Program-made: the position numbers and the translations under genes
The notes under the pieces: generated by a model
Database searches by the model: none
Told to the model about the DNA's origin: nothing
The model's input: only the letters and a program-made list of their open reading frames with translations
Assembly (NCBI RefSeq): GCF_000949135.2
Contig: NZ_JTAN02000018.1
Location: forward strand, 310,001 to 374,000
DNA: 64,000 nt
Direction: 5' to 3'
Source: Burkholderia sp. USMB20
Lineage (GTDB): Bacteria > Pseudomonadota > Gammaproteobacteria > Burkholderiales > Burkholderiaceae
In this document: one piece after another, positions 25,201 through 34,959 of the stretch
Layout of the letters: each line of letters starts with the position of its first letter
Position numbering within the stretch: position 1 is the stretch's first letter

Positions 25201-28200
25201 ACGATCTGCGTGTCGCTCCACGACACGACCGGTGCCTTGACGCCCGCGATCGTGACCGTACCGGTGCCCTGCGTGCCGCCGAAGCCGTAGTGGCGCGTGA
25301 TGAACTTCTGGTTGAACGGCGCCGCGCTCTGGCTCGGCCCCGTGTACGCGTGGTTCGGCACCTGCTGGTCGCCCAGCGCCTTGATCGTCAGCGTCTTGCC
25401 GGGCGCACTGACCCACGGGCCCGCGCCCGCGCCGATCGCATCGCCGGTCACGCTCGAGATTGCCGGCGTCGCATCCGGATACGCGCAGTCGGGCTGGTTG
25501 TATCCGTCGGCGAACGCCTGCACCGGCACCACCGGCGTATCCATGTACTGCGTCTGTCCGGGCATGAACGGAATCTCGTAACAGAACTGGCTGTAGGCCG
25601 GGTTGTACAGCGGATCGGTCATCATCTTGCCCGGATGATTCGGATCGGGGATCGGGCCCGGGTCGTTCATGCACGTGACCATCATCGTCGGCGCATAACC
25701 GGTCGGGTTCGGCGGGTTCACTTCCCAGGTCGAGAAGGTCAGCCCGTTGTAGATGCCCCACTGGTCCGAATAAGTGCGCGAGGTTTCGTTGCCGGAGAAA
25801 TCCTTGAACGAGACCGGCACGTTCGGCACCGCGAACTTCTCGCCGAACTGCGGCGAATACGGGTCGAACTCCGACGAGAAGTCGTCGAGCATGAAGCCCG
25901 TGTAGTGCGCCGCAACGTGCGTCGAGCTGAAGATCCAGAACTTCGCCAGCACCGATTCCTCGTCGGTCAGCATCACCTCCTTGCGATCGCACAGATGCCG
26001 CGATGCACCCGCGAACGGCGCGACTTCCTTCGATCCCGGGAACAGGCTGATGTAGTCCGGCACGATGCGCAGTTCGCCGACGCACGGCCAGAACCGCTCG
26101 ACGCTGCCGGTGTCGCCTTCGCCGTGCGGCGTCGAACCGAGGTCGGTGGTCATGTTCTGTGCGTTGTTCCTGTTGTACGTCGAGTTCACCGCGGCCTGGT
26201 CGGGCAGGATGAAGATCGCGCCGATCCCGCCGAACTGCTGCGTCACCGGTGCGATGAAGTTGTCGCCGATCAGGATGTTCTTGTCCTCCTCCTTCACCAG
26301 TTCGTAGCCCGGCGGCACGATGATCTCGACCACGTACTTGCCGGCCGGCAGCATCGGCGTGCCGTCGACGGGGTTCTTGCCGACGCAGATCGTGCAGTTC
26401 GACGCGACCGGCTTGCCGCTCGCGTCCGTCGCCGTCACGCTCGGGAACTTGTACATCCCGTCATACGGCGCCGGCTGGATCTGGTTGAACACGTGCATGC
26501 CGTCGTAGCACTTGAACTGCGCGTTCGCCGGCAATTGCCGATGTAGCGGATCGAGCCAGTTGGTGCTGTTCTTCAGCGTGAAGTAGAACGGGTCGTTCGG
26601 ATCCTGGCCCGGGCAGTTCATGTTCGGCGTCACGCCGTCCGCGCGGAAGCCCTGCGCCCAGTCGTCCCAGCTCGCCGTCTTGGTCGTGTCCACCAGCGTC
26701 AGGTTGGTCGTGCCGTCCGTGGCCGTGCCCTCCTGATACAGGTTCACCGTGACGTTCGGCACGTTGGGCGTCCACTTCGTGTGGATCAGCAGCGTCGGAT
26801 CGTCGAACGGCCGCGTCGACGCATAGATCACCTCGCCGCGAATCCCGCCGTTCTCGCCCTTCGCGAACGGCGTCTTGCCGAACTCGATGAACGAGTTCTG
26901 CCCGGAGAAACCCTGCCATGCCTCCGAGTTCACCCACGGTGGATCGACCCGGCCCGTCGAGCCGCTGCCGGTCGACGTGCAATCCGCGTCCGCGCAGTAG
27001 CGCGCGCCCGGCACCCGCAGGTTCGGCGGCACGGGCAAGGTTTCGACCGTGTTCGCGAAATTCCCGGCGATCGTCGAGTTGCCGCTGCCGGGCACGCCGG
27101 TGCTGTCGACCGGACCGCCCGCGTCGTACACGACGTGCGTGCCGCTCGACTTGTAGCGCGTCTGGTCGTCGTCCACCACGTACCAGTTGAACAACGGGAA
27201 CACTTCGTTGAACGGCGCGTAGCCATTGCCGTCCGTGTTGTTGAAGCTCGAGAAGCTGCCGTCGCGGAACCGCAGGTTGGTCGACGCCAGCGCGATGCCG
27301 GGATCGTCCGGGTGCGAGATGCCGTCGCCGTGCAGGTCGATGAAGGTCCGCGTATAGAGGTTCGTCTGCCACTGCAGCACGGCGAGATCGCCGACGTCGA
27401 CCGTCGTGCTCCCGTTGGCCGCAGGCAGCTGGACGGCCTTCGCCAGCCCGTCGACGATCTGGTCGTTCCACTGATCGAAGACCGTGATGCGCGTCGTGCC
27501 GCTCGGCAACCCGCTGATCGTGAAGCGGCCCTGGCTGTCGCACTTCGTGAAGCCGTAATCCTCGCCGTCCGGATCGCCGACGCTCACGTAGCATTGCGAG
27601 AACGCCAGCGAATCGTGCGACCCGCTGCTGTACAGATTCTCGTTCGGCGGACGGCCGTAGTGCAGGTTCGTCACGCGGCCCGTGAGCGTGTTCGGGCACG
27701 CGCCGGTGTCGCACAGCCCCGTCTTGGCCGCGTTGGTGCGCCGCGCGTTGATCGTCTTCGGATTCGCGAAGCCGATCGACACGTGATAGCCGGCCGGCCC
27801 GAACTCCTGGAAGTACGCGGGCCCGCCGACCTTGATGAACGCGTCATGCGCCTTCTGGCCGTCGAGCGTGTTGGTCTGCAGCCATTCCTCGCCGCGACCG
27901 ATCCGGTCGGCCGCCGGCGTCGCGATCACGCCGTAGCGGCCCGGCATCAGGTTGGCGATGACCGCCTGGCCGACCAGCGGCGACAGCGTCTTGCCGTCCG
28001 ATTCGAATTTCGGGCAGGTCGGGATCATGCCGACCAGGCCGTCGGTCGCCGTCGTGATCGGGCACGCATTGAGTCCGGTGAGCGGGTCGATGGTGCCCTG
28101 CAGCGAATTCGACAGCGGCATGTTGAACATGTCGTAGGTCATCTGCCCGGTCGGGTCGCCGGTGCCGCCGGCGTCGTCCCAGAGCTTGATCTCGAAGCCG

Positions 28201-30914
28201 CCGAGGCCCGGCTCGCGCGCGGTGCCGAAACCGTCGGTCCCGCCGCTGACATCCACTTCGCCGTTCAGCGGCGCATCGTCCTCGAACACGAACACCGACA
28301 GCTTCGCAGTCTGGTACGGGGTTTCCGTCAGCAGCACGTTGAGCTGTCCGGCTTGGCCCACCGCGGTCTGCCCGGCCTTCGCGGCCGCGATCTGCGCAGG
28401 CGAAATCGGCGCACCGCCCATGCTGTGGCCGCACTTGCCGGTGCCCGGCGCGAAATCCGCGCCGCTCGGGCCCGACGGGCAGTCGAGCGCGATGCTGAAT
28501 TGCCGCGTGGTGTTGGCGGGCGGCACGCCGCCGCCATTCACGAACGTGTTGCCCGCGTCGCCCGGCAGGATCGAGATGTAGTAATGCTTGGTCGGATCGA
28601 GCGCCACGTATTTCGGATCGACCGGCGTCTGCTGCGAAACGTTGGTGCCGGTGCGGCACGCGCCGTTGCCGACGTCGCACACGGTCGGCAGGTGCGTGTT
28701 GGAGACCGGGTCGTACACGGTCTGCCCGGATTCGCACGCGACGGTGCCGACACAGCCGGCCGCCACCACCGGCATGTAGCTCGTATGGAAGTTCGTGCCG
28801 AGACTCGGCACCGGCAGCGGCGGGCAGTTCGCCGGCCGCGACGTCGCCGAGTTCACCTGGCAGGCCGGATCGATCTGCATCGTGCGGTCTTCCTCGATGA
28901 TCCAGCGATAGTCGGTGAGCTTGACCATCTTGTTCGGCGCGACCGCATCCGGCGCCATGCTCGGCGCATCCATCACGTTCACGACGAGCCCGCTGCCGGG
29001 ATTGAAGGTCACGGTCACGGTCCCCGCGTTCGCGCTGGTCTGGTTCTGCGTATTGGTGACCTTGTACTGGAACGACATCGTCTGCGCGGATGCGCCGGCC
29101 ATCGGCGGCGTCGTCGGCATCGCGGTAAACGAGCCGTCCGGGTTCAGCGTCACGGTGCCGTTCTTCGCGCTCGACGCGACGATCTGCGCGGTGAGCGGCA
29201 GCCCGGCCGGATCGCTCGCGCTGGCGAGCACGCCGGGCGCGCCGATCTGAACCTGCGACGCGATGTTGCTCGAGAAGCTCGCATTGCCCGCCGTGGGAAT
29301 CGACAGGCACTTGTTGCTCGTGGTGCAGGCGGTCAACGTCACCTTCGCCGTCACCGGCGGCGTGCCGTTCGTCGACTGATAGACGAAGCTGTCGTTCGTC
29401 GCGCTGCTCGACAGGTACGTGAAGGTACCGTCCGTGTTCAGCTTCAGCGTGCCGCTGGCAGGCGGCGTCTGGACCTTCACGCCGTAGACGCCGGAGTCGT
29501 TCGCGATCACGCCCTTGGCCGGATCCGACACGGCGAGTGTCGTGCCCGGCACGAAGTAGTAGTTCGCGCCCGTGGCGGTCGGCGTTTCGCCGATACCGGC
29601 GGTCGCGGACGGCTGCGCGTTGTTGACCGCAATGTAGGCCTGCATCCCGCCGTCGCGCAGATTGTTGGTCGACAGGCTCAGCTCGCGGTCGTACACGGGC
29701 ATCGCTCCGGCGGCCGGCGCGTTCACCATCACGTCGTAGGTCTTGCCTGCAGCCATGAACACCGAGTTCTGGATGCGCTGCGTGCCGGGCAGCACGTTGC
29801 CGTCCTCGGCGACCAGCGCGAACCCGGGTACCGACGGATTGCCGGTTTGCGCGCCGACCACGGCCGGAACGTGCATGCGCAGGCCGGCGTTCACCAGGCG
29901 CACCAGCACCTGCCCGGTCGACGGCGGCACGTTCACGCTCGGCCGGAACGCCGACGCGTTCGGGTTGGTGCGATCGAAGGCCACGCCGTTGATCAGGTAA
30001 TAGCGCGGATCGTAGTTCACCACCGGCGGATAGCAGGTGCCGAACGTGATCGACTTCGAGTCGCCGCACCCGCCGGGCTGACCCGACCACGCGGCAGTTT
30101 CGCTGAAGCCCTTGGTCGCGACGGCCGCGGCGACCGCCGCGTTCTGCACCGGATCGATCTCGCTCATCACGAGCGGCACGTCGGCGTCATAGCAGGACGC
30201 CGAATTCGGATACGCCAGCTTCGTCGATGCGCACGTCGAGCTGGCAACGGCCGGGCTCTTCACGACCAGCACGCCGTACAGGCCCATCGGCCCCTGGATC
30301 GACGGATGCGTGCCCGACTCCAGCAGATAGGTGCCGGGCTTCAGGTTCGGCCAGGTGAGCGTGGTGTGCGATTTCGGATCGGTCGACGCCGGCACCTCGG
30401 TCCCGAACGACTCGACGCGCGGTCCTTGCGCGGGCGGCACGAACGACGCCATCGGCGCGGTCGAAGTCGCGGTGACGATCGGCCAGGTCGTGGCGGTCTG
30501 CGTCGGATGGACCGGACTTGGCATGGTCGTCGGCTTGTCGCCGAGACCGCCGCCCAACTGCCCGACGATTACGAGCGAGGTCGGCACGGGCGCCGGCAGG
30601 TTGTTCGTCAGGTTGATCTGCAGTTGCCCCGCCGGCACGGTGATCACCACCGGCGACCAGTTCGCGCCGGCGGTCGTGTTCGCGGCCGCGCAGGTGGCAT
30701 TCACGGCTGGCGCCGCCGCGACGCCGGCCGGCGTGCAGCTGTAGCCCCACATCGGCACGGACTGTCCGTCCGGCATCAACGCCGTGGACGCCTTCGCCGT
30801 GAGATTGACGACCGCTTGCGCGAAACATGCCTCGCCTGCCGTCAGCAAGATGGATGCCGCGACCCCCGCCTTGAACAGATCAAGGAACGTCGCCGTGAGC
30901 TTGGTGGATCTCAT
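22261..30914 (-). CDS. giant secreted protein: MCO-like head, Ig/SdrD modules, parallel beta-helix (frameshift near C-terminus)
   Basis: About 2,884 residues with signal peptide. Residues 1-460 share the opening of the next-upstream oxidase (NLTA, PDG, WGYSC; GTYLLESGTHPSIQGPMGLYG) but lack HxHG and HCH copper motifs. Residues 470-640 are two Ig/VCBS-like repeats (TDGTFTY, NPDGSFTA). About 880-1600 hold SdrD/CNA-B-like modules (GLGGFEIKLWDDAGG, GRFTISGLPSGTTRI, RTFIDLHGDGISHPDD). An IPT-like domain lies near 1820-1920. About 1960-2740 form a right-handed parallel beta-helix (DNASAGDMIVVGPGTY, SGGITVG, GGGVAHFG). A Gly/Leu-rich and then Pro/Thr-rich tail ends the chain. The frame shifts by one base near 22390 in a C-run; without correction it would read on into the next gene. 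GGGGAGAAAGGCG precedes the start. Probably a cell-surface scaffold. Confidence 0.85.
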
Positions 30915-30931
30915 CGCCTTTCTCCCCACCC

Positions 30932-32581
30932 CTAATTGGATTCGTCGATCGGAAATACCGGAGGATCAACGAGCATCATCATCATCATTCCGCCGGGGAA
31001 GATGTTGTTCGTCGTGATCTCGCGCTCGTTATGCGAGTGCCACATGAACGCGAAGCCTGCTTCCGTCGCCGGCGGGTTCAAGATCGTGTTGCTCGGCGGC
31101 GAGGTGCCTGTCGGCGCCGTCGCACGCACGGTCGCGTCCGGCCCGAGATACGGACTGCCGCCATACCAGAAGCCGTTCGTCAGGATGTTCGAGTCCGGCA
31201 ACGTGACCGGCCCGCCGCTGCCGACCTTGCCGAACGGCGCCTTCTCGAGCGCCTTGCCGTGGTCCTGGCACCACTCGTAGTAATTCGGCGCGTCGCGGGG
31301 GGCCGGCGGATTCGACGCCGTCGTGTAGTAGCCGTTCGCGTCCGGCACGCAGACTGAGCCGTCGCCCGCGTAGTGCGCGTAGACGTCCCAGTTCAGGCCC
31401 TTGCCGGTCCAGTAGAAAATCCCGTCGATCGTGGCGCCGGGCGTCGTGGTGGTCGTGAACAGCAGCGGGCCGGCCGGCAGCCGCGGATTCGCCGGGTGGT
31501 TCGGGTCGGCCGGGCTCAGCAACAGGTTGCCGTCGCGCGCCAGCACGCGCACGTGATTGCCATGCTCGTGGAACGGATGCTGCCAGCGGCCGGTACCGAT
31601 GATCCGCAGCAGCACCAGTTCGCCCGGATGCATGTGCGGGTTGCCGTTATACGGCTGGTGCGGGTACTGCGGCGCGTAGTTCGGATCCATGTCGTCCGGC
31701 ATCGAGCGGCCGTTGACCATGAAATACGCCGGGTGATAAGGCTCGGTCTCGACGGTCATGCAGCCGGTCGGCTTGGTGCACGACGTATTCGCGGCGACCT
31801 GCTGCTCCGCCTGCTGATGGATGCGCGGATCCATTTCGGAGAACTGAAAAAGATACTCACGATCGTAGCAGGCGGCGCTGTTGTCGTATGCCGCCACAGC
31901 GTTGCGGAAATCGTGCTGGCCGAACGGCCTGCCCGAATCCGGCAGCGCCATGCAGCCCGCCGTGTTGACCGCCGTATTCGGCAGCACGATGATCGCGCCG
32001 TACAGCCCCATCTCGATCTGCAGGTCGCCCTGCGTGCCGCTGTAGTACGTATGCGTGCCCGGCGTCGCCGCGACGAACGAGTAGGTGACCGTCGCGCCGT
32101 GCTGCGCTTCCTGCGCCAGCAGCCCGGCAACGCCGGAGGTGCCGCTGCAGGTCTTGCCGTCCGGGCTCAAGGTGCCCGTGCACACGACGAAGCCGGGAAA
32201 CAGCATCGACGTGTTGCCGGCCGCCGCCGGCAGGTTGTTGGTGAGCGTCACGGTGATGATGTCGCCCTGCCTGACGATCAGCGTCGGACCGGGAATCTGC
32301 ATCGTCGGACAGGTCGCGCCGGTAATCGTCGACGGCGAGAAGACGAGCGGCGTCGCGCTGGTCGCTGCGCAGCCGTAGCCCCATGAATAAACGCTCGTGC
32401 CATCGGGCTGGGTGATGCGCGCCTCCTGGGCAGTGAGGTTGAATACCTTGCCGGTGATGCCCGGCGCCGCGGCTTGCGCGTGCATCGACAGCAACGCGGC
32501 GAGCGTCGCGACGCCGACGCGCGCGAGCCGTCCGAGACGGGCGAGCGTCGCGGTCCACGCATGATGAGTGATGTGTCCCAC
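30932..32581 (-). CDS. multicopper-oxidase-like protein with poly-Met C-terminus
   Basis: 549 residues with a signal peptide (ATLAALLSMHAQAAAP). Cupredoxin domain 1 includes LIVRQGDIITVTLTNNLP and GTHTYYSGTQGDLQIEMGLYG. Later copper motifs are HMHPGE and HPFHEHGNH near residue 337 and WHSHNERE near 514, followed by GGMMMMMLVDPP. The start is GTG at 32581 because AGGAG lies seven bases upstream; no good ATG exists. The WHSH motif replaces the usual HCH, so the type 1 copper Cys is missing in this chain. Together with the upstream oxidase it may supply a divided set of copper ligands. It is the second gene of the operon; 17 bp separate it from the giant gene. Confidence 0.85.
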   Translation of the reverse strand: MGHITHHAWTATLARLGRLARVGVATLAALLSMHAQAAAPGITGKVFNLTAQEARITQPDGTSVYSWGYGCAATSATPLVFSPSTITGATCPTMQIPGPTLIVRQGDIITVTLTNNLPAAAGNTSMLFPGFVVCTGTLSPDGKTCSGTSGVAGLLAQEAQHGATVTYSFVAATPGTHTYYSGTQGDLQIEMGLYGAIIVLPNTAVNTAGCMALPDSGRPFGQHDFRNAVAAYDNSAACYDREYLFQFSEMDPRIHQQAEQQVAANTSCTKPTGCMTVETEPYHPAYFMVNGRSMPDDMDPNYAPQYPHQPYNGNPHMHPGELVLLRIIGTGRWQHPFHEHGNHVRVLARDGNLLLSPADPNHPANPRLPAGPLLFTTTTTPGATIDGIFYWTGKGLNWDVYAHYAGDGSVCVPDANGYYTTASNPPAPRDAPNYYEWCQDHGKALEKAPFGKVGSGGPVTLPDSNILTNGFWYGGSPYLGPDATVRATAPTGTSPPSNTILNPPATEAGFAFMWHSHNEREITTNNIFPGGMMMMMLVDPPVFPIDESN

Positions 32582-32646
32582 GGCTTTTCTCCTAGGGCAG
32601 GACTTCCCGGCCGGGCCCGCCCGATGACACGGGCAGGCCCCGGTCT

Positions 32647-34230
32647 TCAAAGAGTGCAATGCTTCGTGACCGGATCCACCGTGCGGCAGATGTGGACCTC
32701 GGTCATCAGGCCGCCGAAGTTTTCCTGATCGTTCGACAGGTGATCGAGGTTCGGCGTGTACAGATAGAAAATCTGGCCCGAGTGGTATTTCGTCTTGTCG
32801 CTGGCGTCGAGAATCAGGTCGAGCGACTCGCCGCCGCCGAGCGTGATCGAGTTCGTGTCGTAGGCCAGGTTGTTGCCGGCCATGTCGCGCAGCAGGCGGG
32901 CATTGATCGCGACCACGTGCATCGGGATGCCGAGCGATGCCAGCGTCTGGTATTCGGTGACATCGAGATCCGAGATCCGCAACAGCGCCCGGCCGCCGGC
33001 CGGAATGTTGATCAGCGTCGACAGCGGTTGCGACGGATGCATCGTGCTGTCCGACGCGGGTGTCGACATCGCCCCTTCGGTCACCGTGTCCGGATAGCTG
33101 CGGCCGTTCAGCAGGAAGAACTTGTCCTTCATGTCGGTGAACGGCTCCGGATTGAACGTCATGCCGACGAAGTGGAAGTTCGGATCGAAGCCGTGGATCT
33201 GGATCGGATACTCGACGTCGTACGCGGTCGAGCCGTCGCCGTCGTTGTACGCGTAGAGCGACAGCGTTTCCGGCGTGGTCGCCGGAATGTTGGCGTTGGC
33301 CGCGCGCACGAGGCCGTTGTTCTGCTTCGGCAGCGGCGTCGAGCACAGAATGTCGTTGCCGCAGCGCGTGCGCAGGTCCGACTGCTGCGTGACCAGCGCC
33401 TGGTACAGGGACAGGCCTTTCGGCACCCGGTCCTGGCGCGGCCGCACGTAGATCTGGCCGACCATGCCCATCTGCAAGTGCTCCGGCGGCGTGATGTGGC
33501 AGTGCCAGAAATAGGTGCCCGCATCCGGCGCGAGATAGTAGTACGTGAAGCTCGCGCCGATGTTGATCGCGACCGACGCGTCCGGTACGCCGTCATAGAA
33601 CGACGACGCGTTCGGATAACCGTGGAAGTGCACCGTGTGCCGCTCGAACAGGTCCGGGCGCATGATCATCCCGACGTTCGTGAGCGTGAGGAAGAACTCG
33701 TCGTCCTCGTCGATCGCCATCATCGGCGCCGGCTGGTTGCCGTTCATCACGCCGATGTCCATGATCGGCCGCGGATCGACGTGGCCGGTCAGTGCGCCGC
33801 CGGCATCCGGATCGGGCGCGAGGCCGACCGCGCCGTTGTAGGTCGGGTCCGTCCTGGGGTCGCCGACGGTGTTGAACACCGACGCGAGCTCCGTGCCGGG
33901 CAGCCCGGCCTTGATGTCCGCGAGCCCGGACAGCGGGCCGAACGCGAACAGGTAGGTCTGCACGCCATTGGCCATCGTGGCGTAGCCGTCCCCACCCGAA
34001 ATCTGCTGGCACTTGATCGCGCCGTTCACGGCGCCGGTCGACGTGGAATTCTGGCCGGTATAGGTCGGCTTCGTGTAGGCGGGTTCGCCGACCCCGGGCG
34101 CCAGCGCGGTCGGGTGGGACGGCGTGGTCGACGGGCACTGGACGCGAAACGACTGGGCAAACGATGGAATAGCGCACATCAGGAGCAACAGTGCCGCCAC
34201 ACTGCTGCAACACGCGCGGGTACTGAACAT
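32647..34230 (-). CDS. multicopper oxidase with HFHG and WHCH motifs, secreted
   Basis: 527 residues with a signal peptide (VAALLLLMCAIPSFAQ). Copper ligands appear as HTVHFHGYP near residue 200 and YFWHCHITPPEHLQMGM near 243. The second is a variant of the HCHxxxHxxxGM block that holds the type 1 and type 3 copper ligands, here with two extra residues. Unlike CotA or CueO, both blocks lie close together in the first half, and the C-terminal cupredoxin domain keeps few histidines (GIPMHVVAINA). The start at 34230 has TGGAGG just upstream. It is the first gene of the nine-gene operon. Secreted MCOs of large surface systems (MnxG, MofA, MoxA) oxidise Mn(II); the substrate here is unproven. Confidence 0.85.
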   Translation of the reverse strand: MFSTRACCSSVAALLLLMCAIPSFAQSFRVQCPSTTPSHPTALAPGVGEPAYTKPTYTGQNSTSTGAVNGAIKCQQISGGDGYATMANGVQTYLFAFGPLSGLADIKAGLPGTELASVFNTVGDPRTDPTYNGAVGLAPDPDAGGALTGHVDPRPIMDIGVMNGNQPAPMMAIDEDDEFFLTLTNVGMIMRPDLFERHTVHFHGYPNASSFYDGVPDASVAINIGASFTYYYLAPDAGTYFWHCHITPPEHLQMGMVGQIYVRPRQDRVPKGLSLYQALVTQQSDLRTRCGNDILCSTPLPKQNNGLVRAANANIPATTPETLSLYAYNDGDGSTAYDVEYPIQIHGFDPNFHFVGMTFNPEPFTDMKDKFFLLNGRSYPDTVTEGAMSTPASDSTMHPSQPLSTLINIPAGGRALLRISDLDVTEYQTLASLGIPMHVVAINARLLRDMAGNNLAYDTNSITLGGGESLDLILDASDKTKYHSGQIFYLYTPNLDHLSNDQENFGGLMTEVHICRTVDPVTKHCTL

Positions 34231-34612
34231 ATGACCTCCATCCAAGGGGTCCGCCAGCGACACGCGCTGGACGTCATGCTCTGCTGCAGACGCGGGCCGC
34301 GAAGCTTTCACGGCCCGTACCGGCATTCTGCGGACGCGCGCGCAAGGCCGGGATGGGTCACCCTCCTACTTTTGCATAGGGGGTCCCCGGCGAACGGGGG
34401 CATCGTTTGCCGCACGATCGGCGCACACCGCGCGGGCATGCCGGCGGCGCGGCCAGCCGATGATCGAAATGACGGAAACGAGGGTCCGGCGCCGAACGAC
34501 GCGGCGATTCGGGGGAGGATGGCTGGCGACGCGGTAGACTTCGCTGTGGCGCAACCGCGGCGTTCGGGCCCTGGTGGCGGGCTTGCCGGCCTGCGACAGG
34601 AAAACGACGGGC

Positions 34613-34739
34613 AAAAAAAAGCGCCACGGAGACCGTGGCGCTAAAAAAGTTCTAGCCATTCCGAGGGCCGTGCTAGAACCTGAGAGACTGCGCGAAACAC
34701 CGTTGCCGGTTAAACTCCTGAAACGATGTTTCGAAAACG
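34613..34739 (-). ncRNA. predicted small RNA or structured leader upstream of the redox operon
   Basis: On the minus strand a transcript beginning near 34739 would be about 127 nt long. It contains a small hairpin GAAAC-ATC-GTTTC and a second hairpin with 8-bp stem GTTCTAGC/GCTAGAAC. It ends in a 10-bp perfect terminator stem AGCGCCACGG/CCGTGGCGCT with a 3-base loop (34620-34642) and eight Us (34613-34620). This is the classical architecture of an Hfq-binding small RNA. An alternative is a premature terminator in a long leader of the oxidase operon. I saw no match to known riboswitch consensus, including the manganese-sensing yybP-ykoY motif. Confidence 0.5.
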
Positions 34740-34745
34740 TGAGAC

Positions 34746-34774
34746 ATTCTTTCCGTTTCCGCCCGACAAGTCAA
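34746..34774 (-). promoter_or_regulatory. sigma-70-like promoter for the small RNA
   Basis: On the minus strand TTGACT (34774-34769) and AAGAAT (34751-34746) are separated by exactly 17 bases. This places a transcription start near 34739, just before the structured segment. Confidence 0.45.
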
Positions 34775-34959
34775 GCGGTATTTGCACCGGTTTGTTCACT
34801 TTCCGGCAACGCTCATTTGAGCACTTTCCTAATAAACCAAGGGTGAACCCGTAAAATCTCATCCGATGAACGATTCACCCATGGAACATGCATCTTTTGA
34901 CAATCATCCTACAATACCAACAAAATGAAATCGAGTTTCGGAAATAGAGAGAATCCCTC

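Larger units (their letters stand above)
34231..34959. other. 729-bp divergent region between the redox operon and the IclR gene
   Basis: No protein gene is apparent. The region is less GC-rich than the genes around it. It holds the predicted small RNA and its promoter (34613-34774), a GGGGTCCCCG-type palindrome near 34380-34400, and the promoters for both divergent transcripts. About 380 bp separate the small RNA terminator from the first oxidase gene. Confidence 0.6.

Noticed and set aside
26781-30935. A 1,384-codon open frame on the plus strand antisense to the giant gene
   Set aside because: It is Arg/His/Ala-rich with no domain pattern, no signal and no ribosome site. In GC-rich DNA the antisense frame of a real gene often stays open.
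34613-34860. Manganese riboswitch (yybP-ykoY) or glycine riboswitch upstream of the oxidase operon
   Set aside because: CTCTCAGG and neighbouring strings recall the glycine motif, but the conserved core and paired segments of neither class could be assembled.
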